From NCBI GenBank assembly GCA_034509755.1, contig CM067541.1, positions 31,819,504 through 31,883,503 on the forward strand: a stretch of 64,000 nt of DNA, read 5' to 3'. The position numbers were made by a program, and so were the translations under genes. Numbering within the stretch: position 1 is the first letter of the stretch; each line of letters starts with the position of its first letter. This document shows, in pieces, positions 54,180 through 64,000 of the stretch. The notes below the pieces were generated by a model. It did no database searches. It saw only the letters and a program-made list of their open reading frames with translations, and had not been told where the DNA came from. The DNA comes from Anisodus tanguticus. Its lineage: Eukaryota > Streptophyta > Magnoliopsida > Solanales > Solanaceae.

Positions 54180-55480
54180 AAATAATAATGAAGGAGCCTC
54201 ACTGAACCCTACACCCGTCACCCCACCCCCTCCTCCTAATACTTTGGCCCCAAATACCGAGATTCGCCTACCCATTGCTTCGGCCAAAATCCCAACACTA
54301 CCCAACCATCCAAAGTCCCAACTCTTCAACGGACCATGGAAACCCGTGCTATGCGCAATATTTTTTGGCCTAAACACCAATTTAACCTCACCACCTCAGT
54401 CCAACCCTCACCAATTCTAAAAAATCCCAAAGCTGCCTTATCCGACCCGAATTGGAAGGCTGCCATGTTAGATGAATTTATTCCTCTTATTCAAAATAAG
54501 ACATGGAATTTGGTACCACGGCCATCTAATGTGAACATAATTCACTCTATATGGGCTTTTTGCCATAAAAAGAATTCTGATTATTTTTTTGCGAGATACA
54601 AAGCTTGTCTTGTTGGTGATGGCAAGTCTCAGCAGGTGGGAGTACATTGCGGTGAAATATTCAGTCCGGTAGTGAAGCCTACAACTATCAGGACTGTTCT
54701 TAGCCTGACATTGTCTAAATCATGGTACATTCATCAGTTGGATGACAAGAATGCAGTTTTACATTGCCACTTACAGGAAACGGTATACATGCATCAGCTA
54801 TTAGGATTTTGCGATCTTGACTATCCAGATCACGTTTCCCTATTGTGGAACTCCTTATATGGTCTAAACAATCCCATCGGGCATGGTATAACAGGTTTTC
54901 CGGATCTGTTTCCAAATTGGGATTCTCTCACAACAAGTCCGATCAGTCCCTTTTTATTTACCGGAAGGGCAGTGATATGGCTTATATACTTTTGTATGTT
55001 GATGACATTATCCTCAACTTCACTCCGTCAGTCTATTATGTCTCTTCTTACAGCAGAATTTGCAATGAAGGACTTAGGCCCGTTGAATTATTTTCTTGGC
55101 ATTGTTGTAACTCACTATGCAAGTGGTCTATTTCTCAGTCAAAAGAAGTATGCCGAGGATATAATTGACAAAGCAGGGATGTCTTCATGCAAACCTTCAA
55201 ATACTCTGGTCGACACGAAGGCAAAGTTGAGCAACGCTTCAGGTACTCCATATAGTGACCCCACACATTACCACAGCCTGGATGGAGCATTGCAGTATCT
55301 CACGTTTACGAGGCCTGATATTTATCCAACAAGTCTGTTTACACATGCATGATCCGAAGGAAGAACATATGGGGGATTTCAAGAGGATTCTGCGGTATGT
55401 TAAGGGTACTCTTCATTTCGGACTTCATCTATATAAGTCCTCCATCTCGAGTCTTTCTGCCTACACTGATGCGGATTAGG
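54180..55480 (+). pseudogene. Ale-like reverse transcriptase pseudogene
   Basis: METRAMRNIFWPKHQFNLTT starts the RT-hinge. The fingers (DPNWKAAMLDEFIPLIQNKT, WNLVPRPSNVNIIHS) and RYKACLVGDGKSQQVGVHCG follow, then QLDDKNAVLHCHLQETVYMH. The catalytic YVDD is at 54,995-55,006 in a different plus frame from its flanks, so indels lie on both sides. EFAMKDLGPLNYFLGIVVTH and YAEDIIDKAGMSSCKPSNTL continue, then the HSLDGALQYLTFTRPDI connection. A 339-codon frame covers most of it. Catalytic residues are still encoded. Confidence 0.88.
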
Positions 55481-55937
55481 GCGGCTGCCCGGACACACGT
55501 CGTTCCACTTCCGGCTATTATGTATTCTTGGGTGATAATCTCGTCTCATGGTCATCCAAACGGCAGTCCACACTATCTCGATCGAGTGCAGAGGCAGAAT
55601 ACCGAGGGGTGGTCAATGTTGTTGCTGAATTCTGTTGGCTTCGTAATCTGCTACTGGAGCTACATTGTCCGATTAAAAAGGCAATTGTGGTTTATTGTGA
55701 CAATGTGAGTGCGATATACTTGTCTGGAAATCATGTTCAGCATCAACGCACGAAACACATCGAAATGGATATCTTGTTTGTCCGGGAAAAAGTTGCCCGC
55801 GGTCAAGTCCACGTTATCCACGTCCCTTCCCGTTATCAAATAGCTGACATCTTCACCAAAGGTCTTCCGCGCGTACTTTTCGATGACTTCAGGGATAGTC
55901 TCAGCATCCGCGAACCTCCAGCTAAGACTGCGGGGAC
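55400..55937 (+). pseudogene. Ale-like RNase H region
   Basis: LSAYTDADWG-type start (first Asp at ~55,470, then a stop) and GDNLVSWSSKRQSTLSRSSA. Then EAEYRGVVNVVAEFCWLRNL gives the catalytic Glu, VVYCDNVSAIYLSGNHVQHQ the third Asp, and RTKHIEMDILFVREKVARGQ, HVPSRYQIADIFTKGLPRVL follow. It is open from 55,528 through to the 3' LTR. The reading frame actually runs into the LTR, ending at 55,998. Confidence 0.87.
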
Positions 55938-56135
55938 TCTTAGAGTAATTATGGGGATATCCCATAATTACTTCTCCTTTATTATAATAGATTTGTAATA
56001 TATTGTAATTAATATATTTATAATTAGTATCTCTTATATTAGGTAAGAAATATTAGTCTTCCATGATTCAAGCATAGAATTATTGTATATATTTGTATCT
56101 TTGGAATAAGATCAAGCAAGGAATTATTTCCTATA
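55938..56135 (+). repeat. Ale-like copia 3' LTR
   Basis: 198 bp, partner of 45,793-45,990, followed by the ATATC duplication at 56,136-56,140. No clear polypurine tract precedes it; GCGGGGAC is the best candidate. Confidence 0.9.
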
Positions 56136-56140
56136 ATATC

Positions 56141-56690
56141 TTGATAAAAATATTTAACGATAAAAATTATTTAAAGGCAAACAATTTATGTATAACAATG
56201 TAAGTATTATCTTTCAGTACATGACAATTTATATATTTCTCTGAGCCCGCATAATAATATACTTGCTATGTTAAACATAGAAAAACTTAACAAATAACAA
56301 TAGCACCGACAGATTGGGGGACAAGGAGCATATTCTCCTCGTTATAAATATGCAATACTAACGAACAAACAAACAAAAAGTTTCTTTAGTGAAAATTTTT
56401 ATATGAACCGGATATGATCGTGTTGAAATTAACCCAAAAGAAAAAGTAAAAATAGCATGTAAAATATACAAGTACAATATATTCAGACAAGGTGTTTGAT
56501 AAAGTGCAAAAGGCAATCGAAATTATTTATCCTCTTCTATGGTTGCATTGAAGAAGGAATAATAAAATAATAGTGGTTTTCGGAGCAATAATAACATTAA
56601 ATAAAAGTAATAAAGTTGGCTGATATATTTGTGGCTGGTAATAATAACAAGATTGTGACCGACAATGATTTACGTTATTCTAATTAATTC
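56141..56690. other. AT-rich DNA, nothing recognised
   Basis: No supported gene or repeat. It contains short A-rich runs only. Confidence 0.45.
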
Positions 56691-56691
56691 T

Positions 56692-57546
56692 CCTATAAAT
56701 TTTATAAATGGTCACATAACTATGATTATTTTCATCAAAGTCATATAACTATATTTTATAACAGAAAGTTACGAAACTTTCACTTTACCAACACAAAATT
56801 CACGATTGTCGAAAAACCCAATCTTTTGATGAGTTATTTTTTATTTTTTATTTTAATCTTTTCTATTTTTATAATAAATATAGACGTGATTAAAAGATGA
56901 CCGATCTGAACTGGCTCAACTTTCTAACCTTCCGATGATGAGTGATAATATATCAATTTTTTATCACCTTCAAATATATTCAAATGGCGTATCCTACACA
57001 TTATTTGAAAATTACCGTTCAAATTTTACTCCAATTTTGAAATCCAAACTGATAGATATTATTCTCTCTAGAGCGCTCTGATTTTGAGTATCTATCTCCT
57101 TATCCATATATTTTCTTTTCTTTTTTTCGTTTGTATATATTGTACAAAATACTTGAAGAAAACAACTATATATATTCTATCAAGCAAATAAAAGTCTTAA
57201 TGACTTAAAAAGAATTTATCACAAGATTATTTACTTGTGATGTAGGATAATGGTAACTAGTAGTAATAATTATATATTACTTCATAAAATTCAATTTCTT
57301 ACTATCCAAAAAAAATGTTATACTTTTCAAAATTTATTAACTACTCTTTTAATTGGGTTTGTATTTATAGGATTAAAAATTTTAAAAATTAAAATGTAGA
57401 ATAAAAATGTTAGATTTTTTGGCAATTTTAATTTTTGTGTCAGTAGGATGAAACTTATATAATTTTTTTTTGTTAGAAAACGTAGTTATGTGACATTGAC
57501 GAAAAAAAAGTCATAATTATATGTGACCATTTATGTAATTTACCCC
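56692..57546. mobile_element. Long-TIR MITE (~0.85 kb)
   Basis: The left end (TATAAATGGTCACATAACTA) and the inverted right end (CATAAATGGTCACATATAAT) pair. Pairing then extends through TCATATAACTATATTTTATA against TCACATAACTACGTTTTCTA for about 90 bp with mismatches. The interior is AT-rich and non-coding. The target duplication is unclear, so the superfamily is unassigned. Exact ends are good to ~5 bp. Confidence 0.6.
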
Positions 57547-57929
57547 TTAAAACTCCCTAAACATTAAAGTCCCTGTAATGACATTAAATCAACTGAATAT
57601 CACTTCCACGTATGGTTCTAAGATGGCATTTGAGTTTTATATTCAGTTAGTAATAATTTGAAATAAGCATTTGAAATTTGCTTAACATTTTGAGGAAAAT
57701 GATCGTGTCTAAATGGAACTATGAAAAAGATATCTTTGAAGAAGATACTTTTCTAAACTACACCTGCCAGATTTTAACCCTTCTTTCAAACTTTATTTCA
57801 AGGTTAAACTAGAACCTGACGTACGATTATTTATTTTTTTCTACTTTTTGATATACTATAATGGGAATATAATTAGCATAATTTTATTAAGACAAGATTT
57901 AAATAAAGACTAGATCAGAATCATTCTCA

Positions 57930-58490
57930 ACGAGTCTTCATCGAGTTCGGATAACTTTAGGAGAAGTCAAAAGTTCTTCCACTCCTTTCCATGGGCCTTT
58001 CTGTCGCTCCACCGGATGAAAGGGACCAAAAATCTTTTCTAGAATTTCATCCTTGAGTCGAACGATCGATCGCGCTTCTTCGACTAGCCTAGAGTCAGGA
58101 GCTTCCCCTCTTCCTCCTAAGCGAGCAAGAATCAGCTGCTCCGCTTCGGAGAGAGGTATTCGCGGTTCTACTCCTTCCCTCGGTTCCGCCTCCGGCAGAG
58201 GGGGAAATTAAAATCGATAGGCGGTCGCCCCGAAGAGCTTGATGGGATGAAAGCTCCAGACGAAGTAGTGGAGAGCATTTTCTCTTCTCGACAATGGTTG
58301 AGAGTAAAAAAAGAGAAGTTTCCTGTCTTAGTTTAAACAATGAACTCTTCTCTTTGGCAACAAAAGCCCCTACTACGGTTGTGCAGCCTTTCCTCGGGTT
58401 CAGGCATGGGGCTTTTGGGCCTTGCTTGGGCCGAGCTAGGCTACCTAGTAATTTACAACCACCACTCTATCTAGCCTAAGGAATTTGGAA
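57930..58490. other. Organelle-like (probably mitochondrial) DNA insertion
   Basis: About 560 bp that is much less AT-rich than its surroundings. Long open frames on the minus strand (57,938-58,278) and plus strand, and phrases such as CTCCACCGGATGAAAGG, look like plant mitochondrial spacer or ORF DNA. No transposon ends were found. The assignment as a nuclear mitochondrial segment (NUMT) is inference from composition and style. I did not identify a named mitochondrial gene. Confidence 0.45.
57938..58278 (-). pseudogene. Frameshifted ORF of probable organelle origin
   Basis: From ATG 58,278 the minus strand reads MLSTTSSGAFIPSSSSGRPP then IDFNFPL. After a one-base change of phase in a CCCCC run near 58,200 it continues PEAEPREGVEPRIPLSEAEQ, LILARLGGRGEAPDSRLVEE, ARSIVRLKDEILEKIFGPFH and ends VEELLTSPKVIRTR at TGA (57,938-57,940). 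The 341-nt length (not a multiple of three) confirms one frame break. It looks like a real, charged soluble protein of ~113 residues rather than random translation. The family is not recognised. Confidence 0.5.
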
Positions 58491-60385
58491 ATTGCATAAG
58501 AGAAAAAAGCTCCACACAAGACTCCGAAGGAGTAGGAGTTGGCTCACTAGGTTCTTCAACTAAAAAGTAGTCAAATGGCAAAACTCCTTACTACAACCCT
58601 CCTCCGAAGCCTAATTACTTAACATAAAAAATGAAAACTCATACAACTAACCTCAAGTAGATTAGTCAAAATTTTGTTCCGAGTCATATTTGCCATCAAG
58701 TTCACACGTCGTCTGATTCTTCTAAATGAAAATATACTAAAATACGACGAAATCGTATCAATTAATTATCTATGACTAATTAAGCAGTCTATTTACTGTC
58801 AAACCAAATTTAAAAACTTAGTAGGAAAACAGAAAAATATTTTAGCAAATTACTTTTGCATATTGAAAAGGACAAGAACAAGTACTAAAAAGAATTAAAT
58901 GGTGCTTGAAGGTACACAGGCCAGTTACATGCTTGGTTTCTTTCAGTTTTTGAAGAGGAAATGAAAGTACCAATTAATGTGTATATGCGAAGTCATTTTA
59001 TTGACTTTATAACCATTAGTGACAAATAGATTCACTCGTCAAAATTTTGGTAAAAGACCCACAAAACTTCCATCTTTTGCAAACAACACATGATTCATCT
59101 ATGGATTATAAGCCAAAAAGAAAAATTAGGTGACTAATTTACACTAGAACCTTCAATTAAGATACAGTGGTTAGTCGTGACTCTATATGTAAACTAGCCT
59201 CACTTTTAATGATCAACGAGAGTGACTTTTCTTCTTTTTAAAAAAAAAGAGCTTTTGAAATTCTAAAGGATGGTTGCCGCAATTGCAAAAGGAAACACAA
59301 GAAAAAGAAAAGTTGTAGATTAGGCTTAAGAGATTTTTGCCTTTTCCCCTTTTTATCATTCGTCTCATTTTTCTTTAAAAGACCTAAATCCGTTGTCATA
59401 GATATGAATACAATGCGGAGAGGTTAACAAGTGCCAGAAATATTATTTGAAAAGCGAGGCCTTTATTTAGATTCTGCGGAATATACGACATGCCTGATGC
59501 TACTAACAAAAGACGGGGAAAAACAGTGACATTTTAAAATCTTCATTAATCATTCAGCTTAAATTTATCTAATTAAATGCTTTTTCACATAGATAATATG
59601 GAGGTTAACCTCATTATCATTTTTAAAAAAATATTTGCATAATCAAATCATAGTATCATTATTGTTGGCATAAATGTATTGGCCCAAGATGGACTTTCTA
59701 TTTTCCAATTAGTGAATAGTGTATGTCGATTGTGATTAATAATGTGTATCAGGAGACCAAAAATGGTCTGTTGAAATAGGAAAGTGACGACAAAAGACAA
59801 ATCGAAAAGGATCCGAAATGTTAGTGTCTCTTGGCTCAATGAAAAGAAAGATTCGAACACGATGGATAATGGGTATGGATCCAACAAATCGGCTATTTCG
59901 GCAATGGTGTACTTCTTCTTACAAGACATTCTTACCATTTAGAGGATCAACTACTATTTTTTTTTTAAAATTTTGATCTTCCCAAGCAACCTTAGAATAT
60001 TCTTACTAAAAAAAACTTTTCATTTTATATACCTCTAACTTGAAAATTTTGATGTATGAATTTAAGCTGAGAATCAAGTAGTTCGACTCTTGTACTCTAA
60101 ACCATGTCATTCTTTTGGAATAGAGATAATAACTCTCAATCAAACTTATTTGAATTTGATATTGCAGACGCATCACTTCCGTATATTTTTGGCATAAAAT
60201 GAATCTTGGCAAAAAGGTTGCGCAATGCATTTGCTCCTGCCTAACAAATTGTCACCACTCGTGGGGTCTAGATATGGTACCTTTGCAATGTCTCATCCAT
60301 AGTTTTTTTTTATGGAAACCATAAGTCGTTCCAGGCCAGCATCAGATGCTACTGCCTCCTAAACGTTATCAGTCATTCACGACAT
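58491..60385. other. Intergenic DNA without supported genes
   Basis: Mostly AT-rich. A 97-codon minus-strand frame at 59,648-59,938 and the plus-strand segment MKRKIRTRWIMGMDPTNRLF at ~59,840 overlap each other in a less AT-rich patch (59,740-59,940). Neither matches a family I know. It may be another small organelle-derived or decayed coding fragment. Confidence 0.4.
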
Positions 60386-60612
60386 ATTTTCTTTTTTTAA
60401 CAACGGTCTTGTTTGAGTTAACTTATGTGCACCTTGACTAATTACATCAATACCAATTACCTTCCACCAACTAAGGTATCGGATAGCTCTATCCACCAAG
60501 ACTTGGACAAATAAAAAGAAATCGCCTAGCATTTTTGTCTTTTCTAGAATGAACCTGAATTCTAATAATTGTCAACCGACTTCATGAACCACTAAGCCAC
60601 ACCCTTGGATCG
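60386..60612 (-). mobile_element. tRNA-derived SINE (SolS-like)
   Basis: Minus strand. It starts GATCCAAGGGTGTGGCTTAG with box A TGGCTTAGTGG (plus 60,590-60,600) and a box B-like AGGTTCATTCT (plus 60,547-60,557). The body has CGATTTCTTTTTATTTGTCC and GGTGGATAGAGCTATCCGAT, then a tail GTTAAAAAAAG. Flanks GTCATTCACGACAT (left) and GTCATTCTTAGCAT (right) look like a decayed target duplication. The body matches a very common Solanaceae SINE that I recall (..CTTGGTGGACAGAGTTACC..). The copy is old. Confidence 0.75.
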
Positions 60613-62239
60613 GTCATTCTTAGCATCTTTACTTCATCCTACATTATCAAAACGACTAACACAATTCTAGACCATCACTCAGAATCTCAGATCATTGACT
60701 CAATGGCAGAGCTTCGATTAGTCACAAAGCTTACTAATGTGACACATTCCCTCTTCCACACCCCAAAGAAACAAATAGGAAGACGAAGTATATAATATGG
60801 AATATCATGATCTTTTGGGGCAATAGTTCAGCACACTGTAATAACTGAACCGTGGATTGAGATCATAAGGGTAAGTTATCAACTAAGCTAAAAGTTCAAA
60901 GTTCCTCTTCCGCATAAGGAAGGTGATTTGCAAGAGAGAATATAGCTGTCAATCCAAAGCTCTTTACATGATGAAAGGATTGTCTAAGTTCATTATCCTC
61001 AACTATTAACATATGGAGCCCCAGTTCAGAAAAACATGTGTGCAGATATTGCCATGAATTCATGTCAAATAATTATTTGATCCCATTCTAGCCTAGTATA
61101 TACAACAACAATATCTAACCACGACGAGCAGAATTCCTAGCATTATACATGTATACATCCTTATAAGCATTTCCCCCTCCTAAGTTGGATGTTTGAGTGC
61201 TGATGAGGGGATCACCTTCGAGCTCAATGGGAAGGACAAATCATAAAAGAACACACCAACACTCATATCAAACCTTCTCTTCTTATTACCCAAAACTGCT
61301 GTTTGACACTAAGCTCAATCGAGATTAGAGCCCTTGAAAGGGGGGGGGGGGGACACTCAAATGACCACAACACACCATGCAGTAAGTCACTAAAGTTGAA
61401 TGAAGGGATCAGGGTTTTCAGTTTCAATGCCAACTAGTTTTTTTATATGACCCAAAGAGGTGCTTTTTCAGCAGTTGTACCATGCACTAAAATCTACTTC
61501 AACAAGTGAATAGACCTTCTTGGCAATCTTTAGTAAGTCCAAAGGCAATTCTGCATGGAAAAATAAACAGGCACATTATGCAATATGTGGCGTAACAGGC
61601 ACCACGCTTGCTCTGCTCTTAGTTGAAAACATCAAGAAGGATACGAAAAGGATAAATGTCATGTCAAAAAAAAATAATCTAAAGTATTGCTCACAAATTA
61701 AGAACTTTAAGACTCCATTGAAAATAGAAGATTATGGATATGATAGGCGCTTTCACTTAATGCTTCAATTGCCTTGCCTGTAATGAACACTACATTTCCA
61801 CACAGTATCAATGTCCTGTTCCATTTCACTTCAATATTGGGATTGCACAAACAGAAGCCCAACATAAACCTTTCAATTACACAATAACCATATATAGTGA
61901 TAAGTGTGAACAAGAAACTCATAAACCTATACGAAAAAGACTCCCCCCATCCTACCCAAAAACAAGAAGCTAAAACCTATCATTGAAATATTACACATGC
62001 ACACCCCAGGCAAAACAAGATCAAAGACTTGGTTCCAAAATTAGACCCCTATAACAACTGTAAAGTCATTAGGTAGCATGCCCAAAGATAATATCTTTAT
62101 ATCTAGAGTCTGTTGTAGGGTTTTGTTGGGTCATGAACACAATGCCCACACATCAGAAGTTAAAATTTTATCCAACAATGAACTGGTATAGCTATATGAT
62201 AATCTAATGAATGTCAAAACATAATCAGGAATACTTACA
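60613..62239. other. Intergenic DNA without supported genes
   Basis: No domain or RNA gene recognised. A G homopolymer of about 13 lies at ~61,339-61,352. A plus-strand frame of 87 codons at 61,520-61,783 (MAIFSKSKGNSAWKNKQ..) has no recognisable motif and weak coding character. Confidence 0.4.
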
Positions 62240-63618
62240 AGTCTTTGTATGCTGGATTCACAACTATGGTATCCACGCTAGTTGTCTCTCCAATTGCATA
62301 TTCCAACTCCAATGTATTTATCTAACGAAGAACGCTAAGAATTCTTTTGTTGGAAGAGAGAAAGTAATTCAAGACATTAAGTCTTGAATTCTCTGTTTTG
62401 TCTAACTGACTAACTACATAATTATGGGGTTTGTGTTGTTCATATAATAGGTAAAGGGGAAAATCTAAACCTAAAAGGAGTACAAAAGACTAATTAGACC
62501 CAAGTACTTTCTTTAGATTTTCATCCAAGCCCCTTTATTAATATTAACATATTTAATTAAGTCCAAAATCCAATCTTGACTTAATTAAATATTTTTTATC
62601 AAATAGAAATATATTTCATAATTATTATAAATTAAATATTTCGGTTCCTAACCGAATATTCAATACTTTCTCAATACACTCTTAGATTGAAATGACAATC
62701 GCATATAGTATGACCCTATAGGCCTTCATATATCGACATTAATCTAATTAAGGTTCATACGAAACTCCTAGACGACTTCGTATGACGAACTCAATATGTG
62801 AAGTACGTTTACACGAATCCAACAAACTTTACCTTTTGTGAAATAATAAAATCCTTTCATTCACGACACACTCGATTAAGCTTAGGATTTGTCAACTGTC
62901 TATCTAAATGGCTTAATCACTTTATCTCATCTTTATTAGTCGACAACTAGACCATATTCAAAATATATCTCTTGTATTGGCCAGTGACTTTATTCGACCT
63001 AATATAGAGAAGTTGAGTGTTCTCTCGAATTTCCAATCGAGGAATGAATCATATTCTTGGCTCAAATACTGCCTTTGTTTACATCGTAATGCACTCAACT
63101 CAAGCCGTATCTACCCCATAAGGAGTGCAAGCTTTGAACTTGGTCAAAGTACATCATTCTGCAAACAAGGCACGTATTGACTTCAAGTTGAAGGACTTTT
63201 ATATCCCACATGCCGATAACATTATAGACATGTATAACAAATAGTTTATCGGCAGGGTGTACCAATACTCTCCAAAGTATCCATGTGTCCATCATGAGTA
63301 ACAATTACCCATAGTCGTGTGACTCACTACATTCTCTAAAAATGTGATGCAGACCACATGTCGACTTATAACATATCATCGATATCTCATTCTCGATGAT
63401 CATTAGTTGAGACAATTTTGAGAGTTACGCTTTATCATTAATATCTCACTCTATCAATGACAACGCCAATTCAAGGGAGCACATATATGGATAATTGCAA
63501 ACAATCAAACAATAACTCAATAACTGCAAATGTCATAAATATTAATCTATAATAGTATGAATGTGTTCAAGTACATTTGTTCATAATTAGGATTGTCTCT
63601 AGGACACATATACTTTCA
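62240..63618 (-). repeat. 3' LTR of a copia running off the window
   Basis: On the minus strand the LTR starts TGAAAGTATATGTGTCCTAG directly after the purine tract AAGTGGGAGAT. The GTGTCCTAGAGACAAT word is common at the start of large copia LTRs (SIRE/Angela side). It includes GTCTTGAATTACTTTCTCTC at 62,360-62,400. The left end is uncertain by ~100 bp because no partner LTR or target duplication is available. Confidence 0.6.
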
Positions 63619-63629
63619 ATCTCCCACTT
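63619..63629 (-). promoter_or_regulatory. Polypurine tract
   Basis: AAGTGGGAGAT on the minus strand between the RNase H stop and the LTR start. Confidence 0.7.
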
Positions 63630-63632
63630 GGC

Positions 63633-64000
63633 CTAGAGCCAATCTCCAATGTATCTAATACCCATATTTCCAAAATGACCATTATGTTTAGCTAAGCTTA
63701 ATGGTTTGGTAAATGGATCAGCTAGATTATCATCTGTGGGAATATAATCTATATCTATTTCTTTGGATTCCACCATCTCCCTGAGTATGTGGTACTTCCT
63801 TGGTACATGCTTATTTCTATTGGTTGATCTTGGTTCCTTTACTTGCGCAATCAGACCAGTATTGTCACAATATATGGTTATTGCCTGAATGGCACTTAGA
63901 ACAACCCCTAGTTCTTTTAAGAACCCAGATATCGCGATAGTCTCTTTACCAGCTTCCGATCCAGCAATGTACTCGGCTTCAGTTATCAAATCAGCAGTGG
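63633..64000 (-). pseudogene. Copia RNase H C terminus (partial at window edge)
   Basis: Open from the window edge (TADLITEAEYIAGSEAGKE) to the stop at 63,633. Motifs: TEAEYIA with the catalytic Glu, IYCDNTGLIAQVKEPRSTNR with the catalytic Asp, KHVPRKYHILREMVESKEID, and DNLADPFTKPLSLAKHNGHF ending GIRYIGDWL. The normal third Asp region and the LADP.TKPL end are intact. No damage is visible in this segment. The rest of pol lies beyond the window, so whether the gene is functional cannot be judged. Confidence 0.85.

Larger units (their letters stand above)
45793..56135 (+). mobile_element. Complete Ale/Retrofit-like copia with nested insertion
   Basis: Two 198-bp LTRs (45,793-45,990 and 55,938-56,135), starting TCTTAGAGTAATTATGGGG and ending TATA, are flanked by the exact 5-bp duplication ATATC at 45,788-45,792 and 56,136-56,140. 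The LTRs lack the usual TG..CA ends, but the duplication fixes them. Gag is split at 46,449/52,053 by a 5.6-kb copia insertion. Without it the element is ~4.7 kb, normal for Ale-type copia. The coding sequence is continuous across the insertion but frameshifted elsewhere. Confidence 0.92.

Noticed and set aside
61520..61783. 87-codon ORF as a host gene exon
   Set aside because: No recognisable motif, no splice context that could be defended, and weak coding character.

Overview
This window is eukaryotic and almost certainly from a plant nuclear genome. It is AT-rich, shows no convincing intact host gene, and is packed with plant transposable elements nested inside one another. Several details point to a nightshade relative (Solanaceae). 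The RTE-type LINE 3' ends carry the TS-SINE-like tail ending in TTG repeats, the SINE at 60.4 kb resembles the SolS group, and the chromovirus LTR ends read ..GGGTCATGACA. The family placement is recalled knowledge and inference; no database was searched.

Layout. 1-3.4 kb: a 5'-truncated RTE LINE with a 17-bp target-site duplication, a Stowaway-like MITE split by a second LINE copy, an intact small Stowaway MITE, and a complete 337-bp TRIM. 3.97-7.43 kb: a complete hAT transposon (8-bp TSD) with a decayed transposase. 7.49-9.58 kb: a Harbinger-like element holding a 1.08-kb near-palindromic element and a CCA-rich tract. 9.76-11.56 kb: the 5' part of a Ty1/copia element, interrupted by a complete minus-strand Ty1/copia element (11,564-18,284, TSD TATTT). 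18.3-20.0 kb: LTR-like unassigned DNA. 20.02-41.1 kb: a minus-strand Ty3/gypsy chromovirus (Tekay/Del-like) whose 3' LTR is split by a complete plus-strand 13.4-kb Athila-like gypsy (20,720-34,144, TSD AGCAT). That inner element itself carries a SINE inside its reverse transcriptase. 41.1-42.36 kb: another chromovirus LTR in the opposite orientation. 42.7-45.4 kb: a decayed copia with a 188-bp tandem duplication. 45.79-56.14 kb: a complete Ale/Retrofit-like copia (198-bp LTRs, TSD ATATC). Its gag gene is split by a second member of the 11.6-18.3-kb copia family, here non-autonomous, which carries an unrelated 98-codon ORF with a nuclear-localisation-like basic cluster at the gag start site.

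56.1-62.2 kb is the only stretch poor in retroelements. It holds a long-TIR MITE, a GC-richer organelle-like (probably mitochondrial) insertion with a frameshifted ORF, and one SINE. From about 62.2 kb to the window end lies the 3' LTR and RNase H end of a further minus-strand copia that runs off the edge.

Functionally the genes here are retrotransposon gag-pol and transposase genes. Every complete-looking element has at least one frameshift or stop in its coding part, so none looks autonomously active now. Perfect TSDs and paired LTRs let the insertion order be read. No CRISPR array, rRNA, true tRNA gene or bacterial-type operon was seen.
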